Source: Actinomadura sp. NAK00032
GTDB taxonomy: Bacteria; Actinomycetota; Actinomycetes; Streptosporangiales; Streptosporangiaceae
Assembly (NCBI RefSeq): GCF_013364275.1
Contig: NZ_CP054932.1
Location: 2,356,001 to 2,420,000 of the forward strand
Direction: 5' to 3'
DNA length: 64,000 nt
Below, in pieces: positions 43,901 through 51,860 of this stretch. Position 1 is the first letter of the stretch. Each line of letters opens with the position of its first letter. The notes under the pieces were generated by a model. That model saw only the letters and a program-made list of their open reading frames with translations. It did not search any database and was not told the origin of the DNA. A program made the translations under genes and the position numbers.

Positions 43901-44643
43901 TCCTCGTAGGCGGCCCAGAACTGGCGGAAGTCCAGCGTCTCGGCGGCCTTGATGCTCGGCACCACGAGCTGCCGCGAGCCGTCGCTCTTCTGCAGGTCGA
44001 TCGCCAGCCCGAAGTTCACGTGCTCCGGCCGGACGAGCACCGGCTTGCCGTCCACCTCGGTGAACGCGGCGTTCATCTCCGGCATCGCGGCGAGCGCCTT
44101 GACGATCGCGTACCCGATCAGGTGCGTGAACGAGACCTTGCCGCCCCGCCCGCGCTTCAGGTGGTTGTTGATGACGATGCGGTTGTCGATCAGCAGCTTC
44201 GCCGGGACGGCCCGCACGCTCGTCGCCGTCGGCACGCCGAGGCTGGCCTCCATGTTGGTGGCCGTCCGGGCCGCGACACCGCGCAGCCGGACCTCCTCCG
44301 CGCCCGCCGGCACCGGCGGCGGAGCAGGCTTCTCCGCCGCCTTCGGCGCCGGCTTCGCGGGTGCCTTCGGCGGTGCCACCGGGCGCTGCGGTGTCGGCGG
44401 AGCGGCCGGAGTGCCGTTCGCGGCCGCCCGGGCCGCGCTGTCGGTCGGCGCCTGGGGGGACGCGGGGGTCGCGGACGACGGCCGGCTGTCCGGCTGGTAG
44501 TCCGCGAAGAAGTTCCACCAGGCTTCGTCAACGGAGTTCGGGTCTTCGAGGTACTTCTGGTACAGCTCGTCGACCAGCCACTCGTTGGCGCCGAAATCTG
44601 TGATCTTGGGGTCGGCACTTGTTTGCGACGACTCTGTCGACAC
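40936..44643 (-). CDS. kgd: Multifunctional 2-oxoglutarate metabolism enzyme (decarboxylase / dehydrogenase E1-E2)
   Basis: 1235 residues from GTG 44643. The short E1 leader ([20 protein letters not shown]) is followed by a Pro/Ala/Lys linker. Next is an E2-type acyltransferase domain ([20 protein letters not shown], active-site [14 protein letters not shown] near 325-338), then the large thiamine-diphosphate E1 domains ([56 protein letters not shown]). This fused architecture is specific to Actinobacteria. The enzyme feeds the TCA cycle from 2-oxoglutarate, giving succinyl-CoA with E2/E3 partners or succinic semialdehyde. The GTG start gives the family N-terminus MSTESSQTS. Confidence 0.95.
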   Translation of the reverse strand: MSTESSQTSADPKITDFGANEWLVDELYQKYLEDPNSVDEAWWNFFADYQPDSRPSSATPASPQAPTDSAARAAANGTPAAPPTPQRPVAPPKAPAKPAPKAAEKPAPPPVPAGAEEVRLRGVAARTATNMEASLGVPTATSVRAVPAKLLIDNRIVINNHLKRGRGGKVSFTHLIGYAIVKALAAMPEMNAAFTEVDGKPVLVRPEHVNFGLAIDLQKSDGSRQLVVPSIKAAETLDFRQFWAAYEEIVRKARGGKLTLEDFQGTTISLTNPGTIGTVHSVPRLMPGQGTIIGVGAMEYPAEFAGASGETLSRMGISKVMTLTSTYDHRIIQGAQSGDFLRRIHELLLGEDGFYDEIFEALRIPYEPVRWVKDISATHEDDVAKVARVHELIHAYRVRGHLMADTDPLEYKQRRHPDLDILKHGLTLWDLEREFATGGFGGKPTMKLRDILGVLRMAYCRTVGIEYMHIQDPEERAWIQERVEVPHDKPSREEQLHVLRRLNSAEAFETFLQTKFVGQKRFSLEGGESVIPLLDSVISSAAKDSLDEVVIGMAHRGRLNVLANIVGKSYGQIFGEFEGNLDPRSAQGSGDVKYHLGASGDFMASDGSKIHTELVANPSHLETVDPVLEGVVRAKQDVLDVGEAGFTVLPVLIHGDAAFAGQGVVAETLNLSQLRGYRTGGTVHVIINNQVGFTTAPEYSRSSVYATDVARMIQAPIFHVNGDDPEACARVARLAFEYRQTFKKDVVVDMVCYRRRGHNEGENPSFTQPLMYDLIDAKRSVRKLYTEALIGRGDITVEEAEQALRDYQEQLERAFTETREAVKKPLEPGSVVKPDVEERIPIDHGKAGTAIPPETVKRLIETQVSLPEGFTPHPRLQPILQRRAQMIEDDAIDWATGELLAMGSLLIDGRPVRLVGQDTRRGTFGQRHAVLVDRRTGEEYTPLKQFGQGVSKFYVHDSLLSEYAAMGFEYGYSMTRPDALVCWEAQFGDFANGAQSVVDEYISSGEQKWGQHSGVVLLLPHGYEGQGPDHSSARIERYLQLCAQDNMTVVYPTTPANYFHLLRWQVLSGRNKPLIVFTPKSLLRLKAATSPVEEITDGVFQPVIPESDPAVDPAGVKRVLLTTGKIYYDVVKARQSAGANDTAVVRVERLYPPPVDEIKAELAKYPAGTEVVWVQDEPANMGAWPFMALKLPHHIEGLKMSRVSRPASSSPAVGSAKLHQAEQESLLARLFGEHK

Positions 44644-44962
44644 GGCGGAGATCGCCCTCTTCCGCAGCTCGCAGGTGAGTTCTGAGACGCACCCCAGGCT
44701 ACCGTGTTTATTGCATTGCCCTCGGCGGTCGGCGCCTGGGGCGCCTCCCTTCCACGGGCACTGCGGCGATCGCTGCATCGCTTCGGCTCGCCTTGCGGCT
44801 CGCTTCGCGATCAGGTCCTCGCTTCGCTTGGACCTGGCTTCGCACGCGATCGCAACGCTCAGGTCGCTGCCGGCTCAGCTTACGGACGGTCTGCTTGCGG
44901 GTTGCCGCGTGGTGCTGTGGTGGCTTGGGTTCGTGCGTTGTCAGTGCGGGTTATGTGGGTTG
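44644..44962. other. 319-bp intergenic region upstream of kgd
   Basis: It contains the kgd promoter region and several GC hairpins, e.g. CAGGTCC/GGACCTG around TCGCTTCGCTT (about 44815-44840) nested in GCGATC/GATCGC. No ORF with coding character is seen. The -10/-35 of kgd is not obvious; a TATTG-type AT-rich patch lies at about 44705-44716. Confidence 0.4.
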
Positions 44963-45634
44963 TCAGTGCGTGTGGGGGGCCACCGTGGGGCCCTCGCTGG
45001 CCTGGATCAGGACGAAGCCCTGGCCCTGGTAGGCGAGCTGCATCGCCTCGCCGCTGCCCCGGCCGATCAGGGCGCCGGCCTTGAAGGTGCGGTTGACGCC
45101 CACCTGGAGGCTGGTGCTCCACGCCACGGCGGACTGGCCGTCGGCGAACGTGGGGGCGCGGCCGCAGTCGAGCATGACGGGCGTGCCGTGTGTGGTGAGC
45201 GCCACCCAGCCGGTGCCCTGCAGCGTGGTGTTGAACAGGCCGCCGGCGGCGATGCCCGCGCCCTGGACGCGCTGGATGTCGGACTGCAGGTGCGAGTCGT
45301 AGGCGAGGATGTTCTTGCCGTTGACGGTGATGCCCTCGTTCTCCAGGTAGAACAGGTGGATGTCGTCGGCGTCGTTCGCGGCGAACAGCAGGCCCTGGCC
45401 CTTGACGCGCATCAGCGGGACGCCCTCGCCGGTCAGGGCCTTCTTCATGAACTTGCCGATGCCGCCGGCGCCCTCGTAGTCGAACTCCATCTGGCCCTGG
45501 AACGCGACCATGGAGCCCTGCCGGGCCAGGACGTCCCCGTTCAGGTGGATCCGGAGCATCTTGGAGTTCTGGAGGGCGAAGTGGCCGGGAAGCTGCTGGC
45601 CCTGGTCGAGGTTGCCGAAGAACTGGCTGCGCAT
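44963..45634 (-). CDS. AIM24 family protein
   Basis: 223 residues from ATG 45634. Beta-rich AIM24/TIGR00266 fold with typical blocks: [70 protein letters not shown]. Bacterial members are cytosolic proteins of unsettled function related to a mitochondrial inner-membrane organiser. It is a single gene with a 60-bp gap to the GST gene behind it. Confidence 0.92.
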   Translation of the reverse strand: MRSQFFGNLDQGQQLPGHFALQNSKMLRIHLNGDVLARQGSMVAFQGQMEFDYEGAGGIGKFMKKALTGEGVPLMRVKGQGLLFAANDADDIHLFYLENEGITVNGKNILAYDSHLQSDIQRVQGAGIAAGGLFNTTLQGTGWVALTTHGTPVMLDCGRAPTFADGQSAVAWSTSLQVGVNRTFKAGALIGRGSGEAMQLAYQGQGFVLIQASEGPTVAPHTH

Positions 45635-45694
45635 GGTCGGGCATGCCTTTCGTGCGGATTGGTGGAGATCCGCCAGCATAACGAGGTGGTGAGG

Positions 45695-46603
45695 TCAGCG
45701 GTTCCGGTCGTGGGGGGTCGTCCAGTCGATGGCCGGGCCCTTGGGGACCACGCCGGACGGGTTGATGTTGCGCTGCGTCACGTAGTAGTGGCGCTTGATG
45801 TGGTCGAAGTTCGTCGTCTCGCCGAAGGCGGGGATCGAGTAAAGGTCGCGCGCGTAGCCCCACAGGTTCGGGTAGTCGGCGACGCGGCGCAGGTTGCACT
45901 TGAAGTGGCCGTGGTAGACGGCGTCGAACCGGGCCAGGGTCGGGTACAGGCGGACGTCGGCCTCGGTGACGGCGTCGCCGAGCAGGTAGCGGCTGGTGGA
46001 GAGGCGCTCTTCGAGTTGGTCGAGGGTGCCGAAGAGGGCGTCGAACGCCTCCTCGTAGGCGTCCTGGGACGTGGCGAAGCCCGCCTTGTAGACGCCGTTG
46101 TTGACCGTCCTGTAGACGAGGTCGTTCAGCTCGTCGATCCGCGGGCGGAGCGCCTCGGGGTACAGGTCCGGCGCGCCGGGGCGGTGCAGCGCGGTGAACT
46201 CGGTCTCGAACGTGGTGGTGATGTTCGGGAAGTCGTTGGTGACCAGGCGCTCGGTCTCGGTGTCCCAGACGCAGGGGACGGTGTAGCGGCCCTGGAAGGA
46301 CGGGTCGCGGGCGAGGTAGAGCTCGGAGAGGAACACCGCGCCGGTGACGGGGTCGGGGTCGGGGAACCGCCAGCCCCGCTCGTCCCGGATGGGGTCGACG
46401 ACGGCGACGCTGATCGCGTCCTCCAGGCCGAGGAGGCGGCGGACGATCAGGGTGCGCTGCGCCCACGGGCACGCGTAGGAGACGAACAGCCGGTACCGGC
46501 CGGCCTCGGCGGGGTAGCCGGACGAGCCGTCCGCGGTGATCCGGTCGGTGAACCGGTTGGACTGCCGGACGAACCGGCCTCCCTCGACCTCCTGCACGCT
46601 CAC
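45695..46603 (-). CDS. Xi-class glutathione S-transferase / glutathionyl-hydroquinone reductase-like
   Basis: 302 residues from ATG 46603. The thioredoxin-like N-domain carries the Cys45-Pro-Trp-Ala motif ([10 protein letters not shown]) and the C-domain has [20 protein letters not shown] and [20 protein letters not shown]. These are signatures of the xi class (YqjG/ECM4). In organisms with mycothiol rather than glutathione the cofactor would be mycothiol (inference). It reduces thiol-quinone adducts in the cytosol. Single gene. Confidence 0.92.
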   Translation of the reverse strand: MSVQEVEGGRFVRQSNRFTDRITADGSSGYPAEAGRYRLFVSYACPWAQRTLIVRRLLGLEDAISVAVVDPIRDERGWRFPDPDPVTGAVFLSELYLARDPSFQGRYTVPCVWDTETERLVTNDFPNITTTFETEFTALHRPGAPDLYPEALRPRIDELNDLVYRTVNNGVYKAGFATSQDAYEEAFDALFGTLDQLEERLSTSRYLLGDAVTEADVRLYPTLARFDAVYHGHFKCNLRRVADYPNLWGYARDLYSIPAFGETTNFDHIKRHYYVTQRNINPSGVVPKGPAIDWTTPHDRNR

Positions 46604-46750
46604 GGCGCCTCCTCCGAAAAGCCGATGGGCCGGTCCGGATCTCGTCCTCGCGGCCGGTCCGGGGACGGGTCCCCGCGGCTACCATAACCGTCGGTGGCCG
46701 GAGCGAAACGGCCGCGACCTGTCCAGGCGCAGACGAGATGGCGGGGGTCC

Positions 46751-47434
46751 ATGCTCGAACAATTCAACGCCCTGGTGGACGGGCTGCCGCCCGCGACGGT
46801 GTACCTGATCATCGCGGCGCTGGTGTTCGCCGAGGCGGCGCTGTTCGTCGGGTTCGTGTTCCCCGGCGAGACCGCGATCGTCGTCGGCGGGGTGCTCGCC
46901 AGCCAGGACGTGCTGTCGCTGCCGGTGCTGCTCGTCATCGCGGTCGTCGCGGCGGTCGCGGGCGACTCGGTCGGCTACGAGATCGGCCGCCGGTACGGGC
47001 CGCGGCTGCTGGACGTCAAGGTCATGCGCAAACATCGGGCCAAGGTCCACGGCGCGCAGGAGCTGATCCGCCGCCGGGGCGCGTTCGCGGTGTTCATCGG
47101 GCGGTTCACCGCGCTGCTGCGGGCGCTGATGCCGGCGCTGGCGGGCAGCTCGCGGCTGCCGTATCCGAAGTTCCTGGTGTTCAACGTCATCGGCGGCGTG
47201 ACCTGGGTGGTGACGTTCACGCTCGGCGGCTACTTCGCGGGCGCGGCGTTCGAGCACGCGGCGAAGCAGGCGGGCCGGGGCCTCGCGATCGGGCTCGCGG
47301 TGGCGGCCGTCGTCGGGCTGGCGGTGTGGAGCGTCCGCAAGCGCCGCAAGGAGGCGCGCGAGGAGGCCGCGGCCGAGGCGGCGGAGGATGCGGCGGACGC
47401 CGCGGCGGCCGAGCCCGCGCGGACGCTGCCGTAG
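46751..47434 (+). CDS. DedA-family membrane protein
   Basis: 227 residues from ATG 46751, with GGGGGT upstream. Canonical DedA blocks: [51 protein letters not shown] with the essential Arg, and [19 protein letters not shown]. The family is thought to flip lipids such as C55-P or phosphatidylethanolamine. The cytoplasmic C-terminus is Ala/Glu-rich. It is convergent with the next gene, with 3 bp between stops. Confidence 0.94.
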   Translation: MLEQFNALVDGLPPATVYLIIAALVFAEAALFVGFVFPGETAIVVGGVLASQDVLSLPVLLVIAVVAAVAGDSVGYEIGRRYGPRLLDVKVMRKHRAKVHGAQELIRRRGAFAVFIGRFTALLRALMPALAGSSRLPYPKFLVFNVIGGVTWVVTFTLGGYFAGAAFEHAAKQAGRGLAIGLAVAAVVGLAVWSVRKRRKEAREEAAAEAAEDAADAAAAEPARTLP

Positions 47435-47437
47435 GGC

Positions 47438-48505
47438 TCAGATGTGCATCCGGCCGCTGATCATCGGCAGGTCGAGGTAGGTGCGGATCCCGGGCTCGGC
47501 GGCGCACACGGCCGGGACGGAGTTCAGCGCGTGCGCGGACGCGGCGGAGATCACGTCGGAGGCCCAGTCCTGGTCGACCGCCAGTGTCAGCGCGGGGCGG
47601 CCGTCCACGCGGAGCGAGTAGCCGGGGCGGCCCCACTCGTCCGACATGCGGGCGGCGTCGGCCTTGTGCACCACCTCGACGGTGATCACGGGGCGGCCGG
47701 CGGCGAGGCCGCTGAACGTCCAGCGGGCCGCGGCGACGGTGCCGTGCGGGATCGGCCCGGCGGCGGTGGCGAGGTCGGTGCCGGCGAGCCGGTAGTCGAC
47801 GTCCACGTCGATCTCGTCGAGGTCGACGCCGAGCCCGGCCGCGACGAGGTGCAGGCTCTCGGCGAACTGCGCGCGCATCGCCGCCCGGTTCGGCCGCAGC
47901 GCGCGCTGGTAGGCCTCCTCGGTCTTGCCGAAGCCGAGCATCTCGTGGACCATCCGCCAGGACGGGTGCCGGGCGAAGTCGGAGCACTCGCGGGCGTACA
48001 CGTGGGTGATGCGCCGGGACAGCCGCGACAGCACGAGCGGCATGACGTCGGCCATGAAGCCGCCGCTCACCCCGCTGCCGTGCACGGACGTCCCGCCCCG
48101 CTTGCACGCCTGCTCCAGCTCGCCGGCGAACTGGGGGCCGTGCGCGCGGGGGTAGACCAGCCCGCTGAGGGAGACCAGGTTCTTGCCGGACGCCAGCAGC
48201 GCGCAGATCGTGTCGAGCTCGGTGAACCGGTCGTGCACGGGGCTCGGGGCGTAGATGACGCAGTCGGCGTCCAGCGCGAGGATGTCGGCGATGTCGCGGG
48301 TCGCGGCGATCCCGATCGGGGCGCGCCCGGCGAGGGCCCCGGCGTCGGCGCCGTCCTTGGCGGGGCTGTGCACCCAGACGCCGGCGAGCTCCATGTCGTC
48401 GCGGTCGAGGACGCCCCTGATCGCGCTGCGTCCGATGGCGCCCGTCGCCCATTGCACGACGCGGTAGGGGCGGCGGCCGGTGCCCGGCGCGGCGGCGGCG
48501 ATCAT
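47438..48505 (-). CDS. NAD(P)-binding dihydrodipicolinate-reductase-like oxidoreductase
   Basis: 355 residues from ATG 48505, with GGAGG 9 nt upstream. Rossmann start YRVVQWATGAIGRSAIRGVL (about 14-33), then WVHSPAKDGADAG. The GVSGGFMADVMPLVLSRL segment replaces the DapB catalytic region, as in the 2,4-diaminopentanoate dehydrogenase-like group frequent in actinobacterial lipid and steroid-type clusters. The substrate is unknown. It is divergent from an SDR/enoyl-CoA hydratase pair across a 212-bp gap with a palindrome, suggesting shared control. Confidence 0.8.
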   Translation of the reverse strand: MIAAAAPGTGRRPYRVVQWATGAIGRSAIRGVLDRDDMELAGVWVHSPAKDGADAGALAGRAPIGIAATRDIADILALDADCVIYAPSPVHDRFTELDTICALLASGKNLVSLSGLVYPRAHGPQFAGELEQACKRGGTSVHGSGVSGGFMADVMPLVLSRLSRRITHVYARECSDFARHPSWRMVHEMLGFGKTEEAYQRALRPNRAAMRAQFAESLHLVAAGLGVDLDEIDVDVDYRLAGTDLATAAGPIPHGTVAAARWTFSGLAAGRPVITVEVVHKADAARMSDEWGRPGYSLRVDGRPALTLAVDQDWASDVISAASAHALNSVPAVCAAEPGIRTYLDLPMISGRMHI

Positions 48506-48651
48506 CGGGTCGGGACCTCCGTTGCTCCTCGCGGCTCCGCTGGAGACTACGCGGTGACTCCGGCGGATTGCGGCATTCAGCGCAACTTCCCTCTGGCTCC
48601 ATCGTACGCGGGGAGGACCCCGGTGCGGCGCGGCCGAGCGAGATTCGGTTT

Positions 48652-48663
48652 AGTGGTACCACT
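48652..48663. promoter_or_regulatory. Perfect 12-bp palindrome, candidate TetR-type operator
   Basis: AGTGGTACCACT lies 55 bp before the SDR ATG and 147 bp before the divergent reductase ATG. Its size and symmetry fit a TetR-family operator, but no regulator gene is adjacent. Confidence 0.5.
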
Positions 48664-48717
48664 CGGTGGCCCCGGATGGTTGTCTGGTGGCCAGGTCTCG
48701 ATGTGAGGGAGATGCGA

Positions 48718-49620
48718 ATGTCGGAACTGCGCTACGACGGCCGGGTCGCGGTCGTGACCGGGGCCGGCCACGGTCTCGGGCGGCAGCACGCCCTGGAGCT
48801 CGCCGCGCGCGGCGCCAAGGTCGTCGTGAACGACCTCGGCGGCGACCGGTCCGGTGTCGGCGCCTCCGCGGGCCCCGCCCAGGAGGTCGTGGACGAGATC
48901 AAGAAGAACGGCGGCGAGGCCGTCGCGAACCCCGACAACGTCGCGACCCCCGAGGGCGCGCAGGCCGTGATCCAGAGCGCGCTGGACGCGTTCGGCAAGG
49001 TCGACATCGTCGTCAACAACGCCGGCATCCTGCGCGACAAGTCGTTCAAGAACATGTCCGTCGAGGAGTTCGACGCGGTCATCGCCGTCCACCTGCGCGG
49101 CTCGTTCCTGGTCTCCAGCGCCGCCTGGCCGCACCTGCGCGAGCAGGGCTTCGGCCGGATCGTGAACACCTCGTCCCCGGCGGGCCTGTTCGGCAACTTC
49201 GGCCAGGCCAACTACTCCACCGCCAAGATGGGCCTGGTCGGGTTCACCAAGACCCTCGCCCAGGAGGGCGCGAAGTACAACATCAAGGCCAACGCGATCG
49301 CCCCGGTCGCGTGGACCCGGATGACCGAGGACCTGCTGCCCGCCGACTTCGCCGACAAGCTCGGCGTCGACCAGGTGACGCCGCTCGTCGCGTGGCTGGT
49401 GCACGAGTCCAACGAGGACTCCGGCGAGGTCTACACGGTCGGCGGCGGCCGGATCGCGAAGATCTTCGTCGCGGAGGGCCCCGGCTACGGCCAGAACAGC
49501 ACGCTGTCGGTGGAGGACGTCCGGGACAACTGGGCGGCGATCAGCGCCAACGAGCCGCTGACGGTGTTCAGGAACGTGGGCGAGCAGATGGGCCCCCTGA
49601 TCCAGCAGCTCACCTCCTGA
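48718..49620 (+). CDS. SDR, multifunctional-enzyme-2-like 3-hydroxyacyl-CoA dehydrogenase type
   Basis: 300 residues from ATG 48718, with GAGGGAG 7 nt upstream. TGAGHGLGR (14-22) binds the nucleotide and the long VVNDLGGDRSGVGASAGPAQ insert is typical of peroxisomal MFE-2/HSD17B4-like SDRs. NNAGILRDKSFKNMS and the catalytic YSTAKMGLVGF follow. It probably oxidises a 3-hydroxyacyl-CoA. The adjoining enoyl-CoA hydratase starts 5 nt after its stop, giving consecutive beta-oxidation-type steps. Confidence 0.92.
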   Translation: MSELRYDGRVAVVTGAGHGLGRQHALELAARGAKVVVNDLGGDRSGVGASAGPAQEVVDEIKKNGGEAVANPDNVATPEGAQAVIQSALDAFGKVDIVVNNAGILRDKSFKNMSVEEFDAVIAVHLRGSFLVSSAAWPHLREQGFGRIVNTSSPAGLFGNFGQANYSTAKMGLVGFTKTLAQEGAKYNIKANAIAPVAWTRMTEDLLPADFADKLGVDQVTPLVAWLVHESNEDSGEVYTVGGGRIAKIFVAEGPGYGQNSTLSVEDVRDNWAAISANEPLTVFRNVGEQMGPLIQQLTS

Positions 49621-49624
49621 GCCG

Positions 49625-50422
49625 TTGGGCGGGATCAAGCTCGACCGGCGGGACGGGGTGGTCACCATCACCCTGTCCCGGCCGGAGCGCCTGAACGCCG
49701 TCGACGGCGCCCTCACCGAGGAGATGCTCGACGCCCTCAACGAGCTGGCGCGCGACCCGTCCACCCACGTGGTCGTGCTCACCGGCGAGGGCCGCGGGTT
49801 CTGCTCGGGCATGGACATCCAGGGCGGCGACCCGGGCGGCGAGACCGCCGAGGGCCGCGTGCAGCGGCTCTACCGGGGCATCGCGCGCGGCGCCGAGGTG
49901 ACCGCGCGGCTGCGGGAGATCCCGCAGCCGGTGATCGCGGCGCTGCACGGCCCGGTCGCGGGCATGGGCGTGTCCTGGGCGCTGGCCAGCGACCTGCGCG
50001 TCGCCGACCCGACCACCCGGTTCGTCATCCCGTTCACGAACCTCGGCCTGTCGGCCGGCGACTGCGGCCTGTCCTGGCTGCTGCCCCGGATGATCGGCCC
50101 GGCCAAGGCCGCGGAGCTGTCCTACCGCGCCCAGCGCCTGGACGTGACCCGCGCCGACGAACTCGGCCTGATCACCGAGATCACCCCCGAGGGCGGCGAC
50201 CAGGCGGCCGCGCAGACGCTCGCCGACGAACTGCTCACCAAGTCCCCGTACGGCCTGCGCCGCACGAAGGAACTGCTCAACGCGTCCCTGGACGCCCCCG
50301 GCCTCCGCCGCCAGCTCATGGCGGAGACGGCCGTCCAGACGCTCGCCTTCTTCAGCGAGGACCTCGCGGAGGGCATGACGGCGACACTCCAAAAGCGCCC
50401 GCCGAACTTCAAGAACTGTTGA
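49625..50422 (+). CDS. Enoyl-CoA hydratase/isomerase family protein
   Basis: 265 residues from TTG 49625, 5 nt after the SDR stop; no clear ribosome site, so coupled translation is likely. Crotonase blocks: SRPERLNAVDGAL, GEGRGFCSGMDIQ (oxyanion-hole strand), PVIAALHGPVAGMGVSWALA, and FTNLGLSAGDCGLSWLLPRM. The catalytic Glu pair of classical hydratases is replaced (Ala/Asp-type positions), so it could be an isomerase or another crotonase activity. The C-terminus QKRPPNFKN is typical of the family. A structured repeat follows. Confidence 0.92.
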   Translation: MGGIKLDRRDGVVTITLSRPERLNAVDGALTEEMLDALNELARDPSTHVVVLTGEGRGFCSGMDIQGGDPGGETAEGRVQRLYRGIARGAEVTARLREIPQPVIAALHGPVAGMGVSWALASDLRVADPTTRFVIPFTNLGLSAGDCGLSWLLPRMIGPAKAAELSYRAQRLDVTRADELGLITEITPEGGDQAAAQTLADELLTKSPYGLRRTKELLNASLDAPGLRRQLMAETAVQTLAFFSEDLAEGMTATLQKRPPNFKNC

Positions 50423-50433
50423 CTCCCTGTTTG

Positions 50434-50580
50434 CCCAGGGGGGGCGACCCCCTGGAACCCCCGTCAACGGACGAGAGGCCGTTTCCCGAGCCGCTGGCGC
50501 GTCTCGTGAAACGGCCTCTCGGCCGGCGGGCCGGGCGGCCTCCGGGCGCTGGGCGCCCTCCGGCCGCCCGGCCCGTGGCC
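50434..50580. repeat. Structured intergenic repeat, copy 2
   Basis: Same three-hairpin order as copy 1 at 11205-11345. CCAGGGGG/CCCCCTGG is at 50435-50455, GAGAGGCCGTTTC/GAAACGGCCTCTC at 50473-50485 and 50508-50520, then the GGGCGC/GCGCCC-centred GC hairpin. Compared with copy 1 the stem has G-C changed to A-T on both arms. 50581-50640 adds partial tandem copies of the terminal CCCGCCCGTGGCC part. Confidence 0.78.
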
Positions 50581-50640
50581 GGGGTGCTTCTTCGGCCGCC
50601 CCGCCCGTGGCCTGGGTGCCCTCCGGCTGCCCGCCCGTGG

Positions 50641-51492
50641 CTAGTCGGCCAGGGCGGTGGAGAGGGCTTCTACGTAGCGGAGGGCGGTTAGGCGGGCTAG
50701 GGCCGGGTGCGCGCCCAGGGGAGCGGAGTGGGCGGCGCCGACGGCGGCCGCGGCGGGGGCGGTGAGGGCCGCCTCCGGCTCGGTGCCGATCAGGTGCGGG
50801 GCGAGGGCGATCGACGTGGCGCCCGCCATGCGCAGCTGGTCCGCGGCGGCCTTGACCGACGCCTCGTCGTTCAGGGAGGCGGTGAAGACCGGCGCGGCCA
50901 GCCGGGAGGCCAGCAGCACGCTGGTGACCTCGGCCTGCCGGACGGCGGTCGCGTCGCCCGGCGTCGCGACGATGACGCCGGACGCGGCGGTCACCATCGT
51001 CATCAGCCGGATGCGGTCGGCGCGGGCGAGGCCCGCGTCGGCGAGCCGGTCGTGCAGCGCCTCGGCGATCAGCGGGTGCGGGCCGAGCGGCTCGGCGGCG
51101 ACGGCGCGCACCGGCGCGGCCGCCACCGCGGCCTGCACGGCGTGGTCGAGCGCCGGGTCGGGGCCGGTGGACAGCGGGACCACGACGGCCGCCAGCTCGT
51201 CCTGCTCCTGGCGCAGCCCGGCGAGCACGCCGTGCAGCGGGGCCTCGGCGCCGTCCAGGTGCCCGACGTAGGCGGGCTGGCCGGTGTGCTCTATCTCGAC
51301 GAGCCGGGCCAGCTCGGCGCCGACCTCGGCGCCGGCCTGCCGGGCGTGCCCGGGCACGGCCAGGATGAGCGTGGGGGAAGCGGGGGGCAGCAGGAAGGAC
51401 TCGTCGCCGCGGTGCCGGCCGCCGCGGGGGGTGCGGCGCCGTCGCGACGGCAGTGCGTCGGATGCCTGGCTTTCGGGACTCACGGCGGGCAT
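50641..51492 (-). CDS. Sirohydrochlorin chelatase / CbiX-like protein
   Basis: 283 residues from ATG 51492, with GGAGGG 8 nt upstream. An Arg-rich N-terminal tail leads to PTLILAVPGHARQAG, the CbiX metal-binding strand with its His. VVVPLSTGPDP follows, and in the second half ATSIALAPHLIGTE, i.e. two CbiX-like repeats. Such proteins insert cobalt or iron into sirohydrochlorin. No other cobalamin or siroheme gene is near, so the biological role is open. The upstream 368 bp are shared with the divergent conservon. Confidence 0.75.
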   Translation of the reverse strand: MPAVSPESQASDALPSRRRRTPRGGRHRGDESFLLPPASPTLILAVPGHARQAGAEVGAELARLVEIEHTGQPAYVGHLDGAEAPLHGVLAGLRQEQDELAAVVVPLSTGPDPALDHAVQAAVAAAPVRAVAAEPLGPHPLIAEALHDRLADAGLARADRIRLMTMVTAASGVIVATPGDATAVRQAEVTSVLLASRLAAPVFTASLNDEASVKAAADQLRMAGATSIALAPHLIGTEPEAALTAPAAAAVGAAHSAPLGAHPALARLTALRYVEALSTALAD

Positions 51493-51860
51493 CGTAACGC
51501 CCTCCGGGCCCGGAGCCGTCCTCCCGTCCCGGCCTCCGTCGTTGCCTGTATGGATCGCGGATCTCCTTTCCGTGCCGGCGCGACGCGAACGGTGGTGGCG
51601 CGAGCGTGGTGGCGCGTGCGGTGATGAAGAAGCAGAGTATGGCGCAATGTCCGCGAGCAACAGGGGGAAATGAAGTAAATTGTCCGGATTTGCCGCTATC
51701 TGCTTGCGGAAGCCGCGACAAGATCACTCCCGCCGCGGGCATCGCCGCAGGTGACACGGAATGGTGCCAATGCGTCCGAAAGGCGCCAAAGGGGTTGCGG
51801 TCTCGTCGCGGGCCGCCTTTATGATCCAGGGACCCGCCACGACGGAACGGTCGAGGTCCC
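51493..51860. promoter_or_regulatory. 368-bp divergent gap with candidate conservon promoter
   Basis: It contains a relatively AT-rich patch (51640-51700). A TATGAT at 51820-51825 sits 36 bp before the conservon ATG, with TTGCGG 19 bp further upstream; the -10 is good, the spacing long. No ORF in this gap looks coding. Confidence 0.4.
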
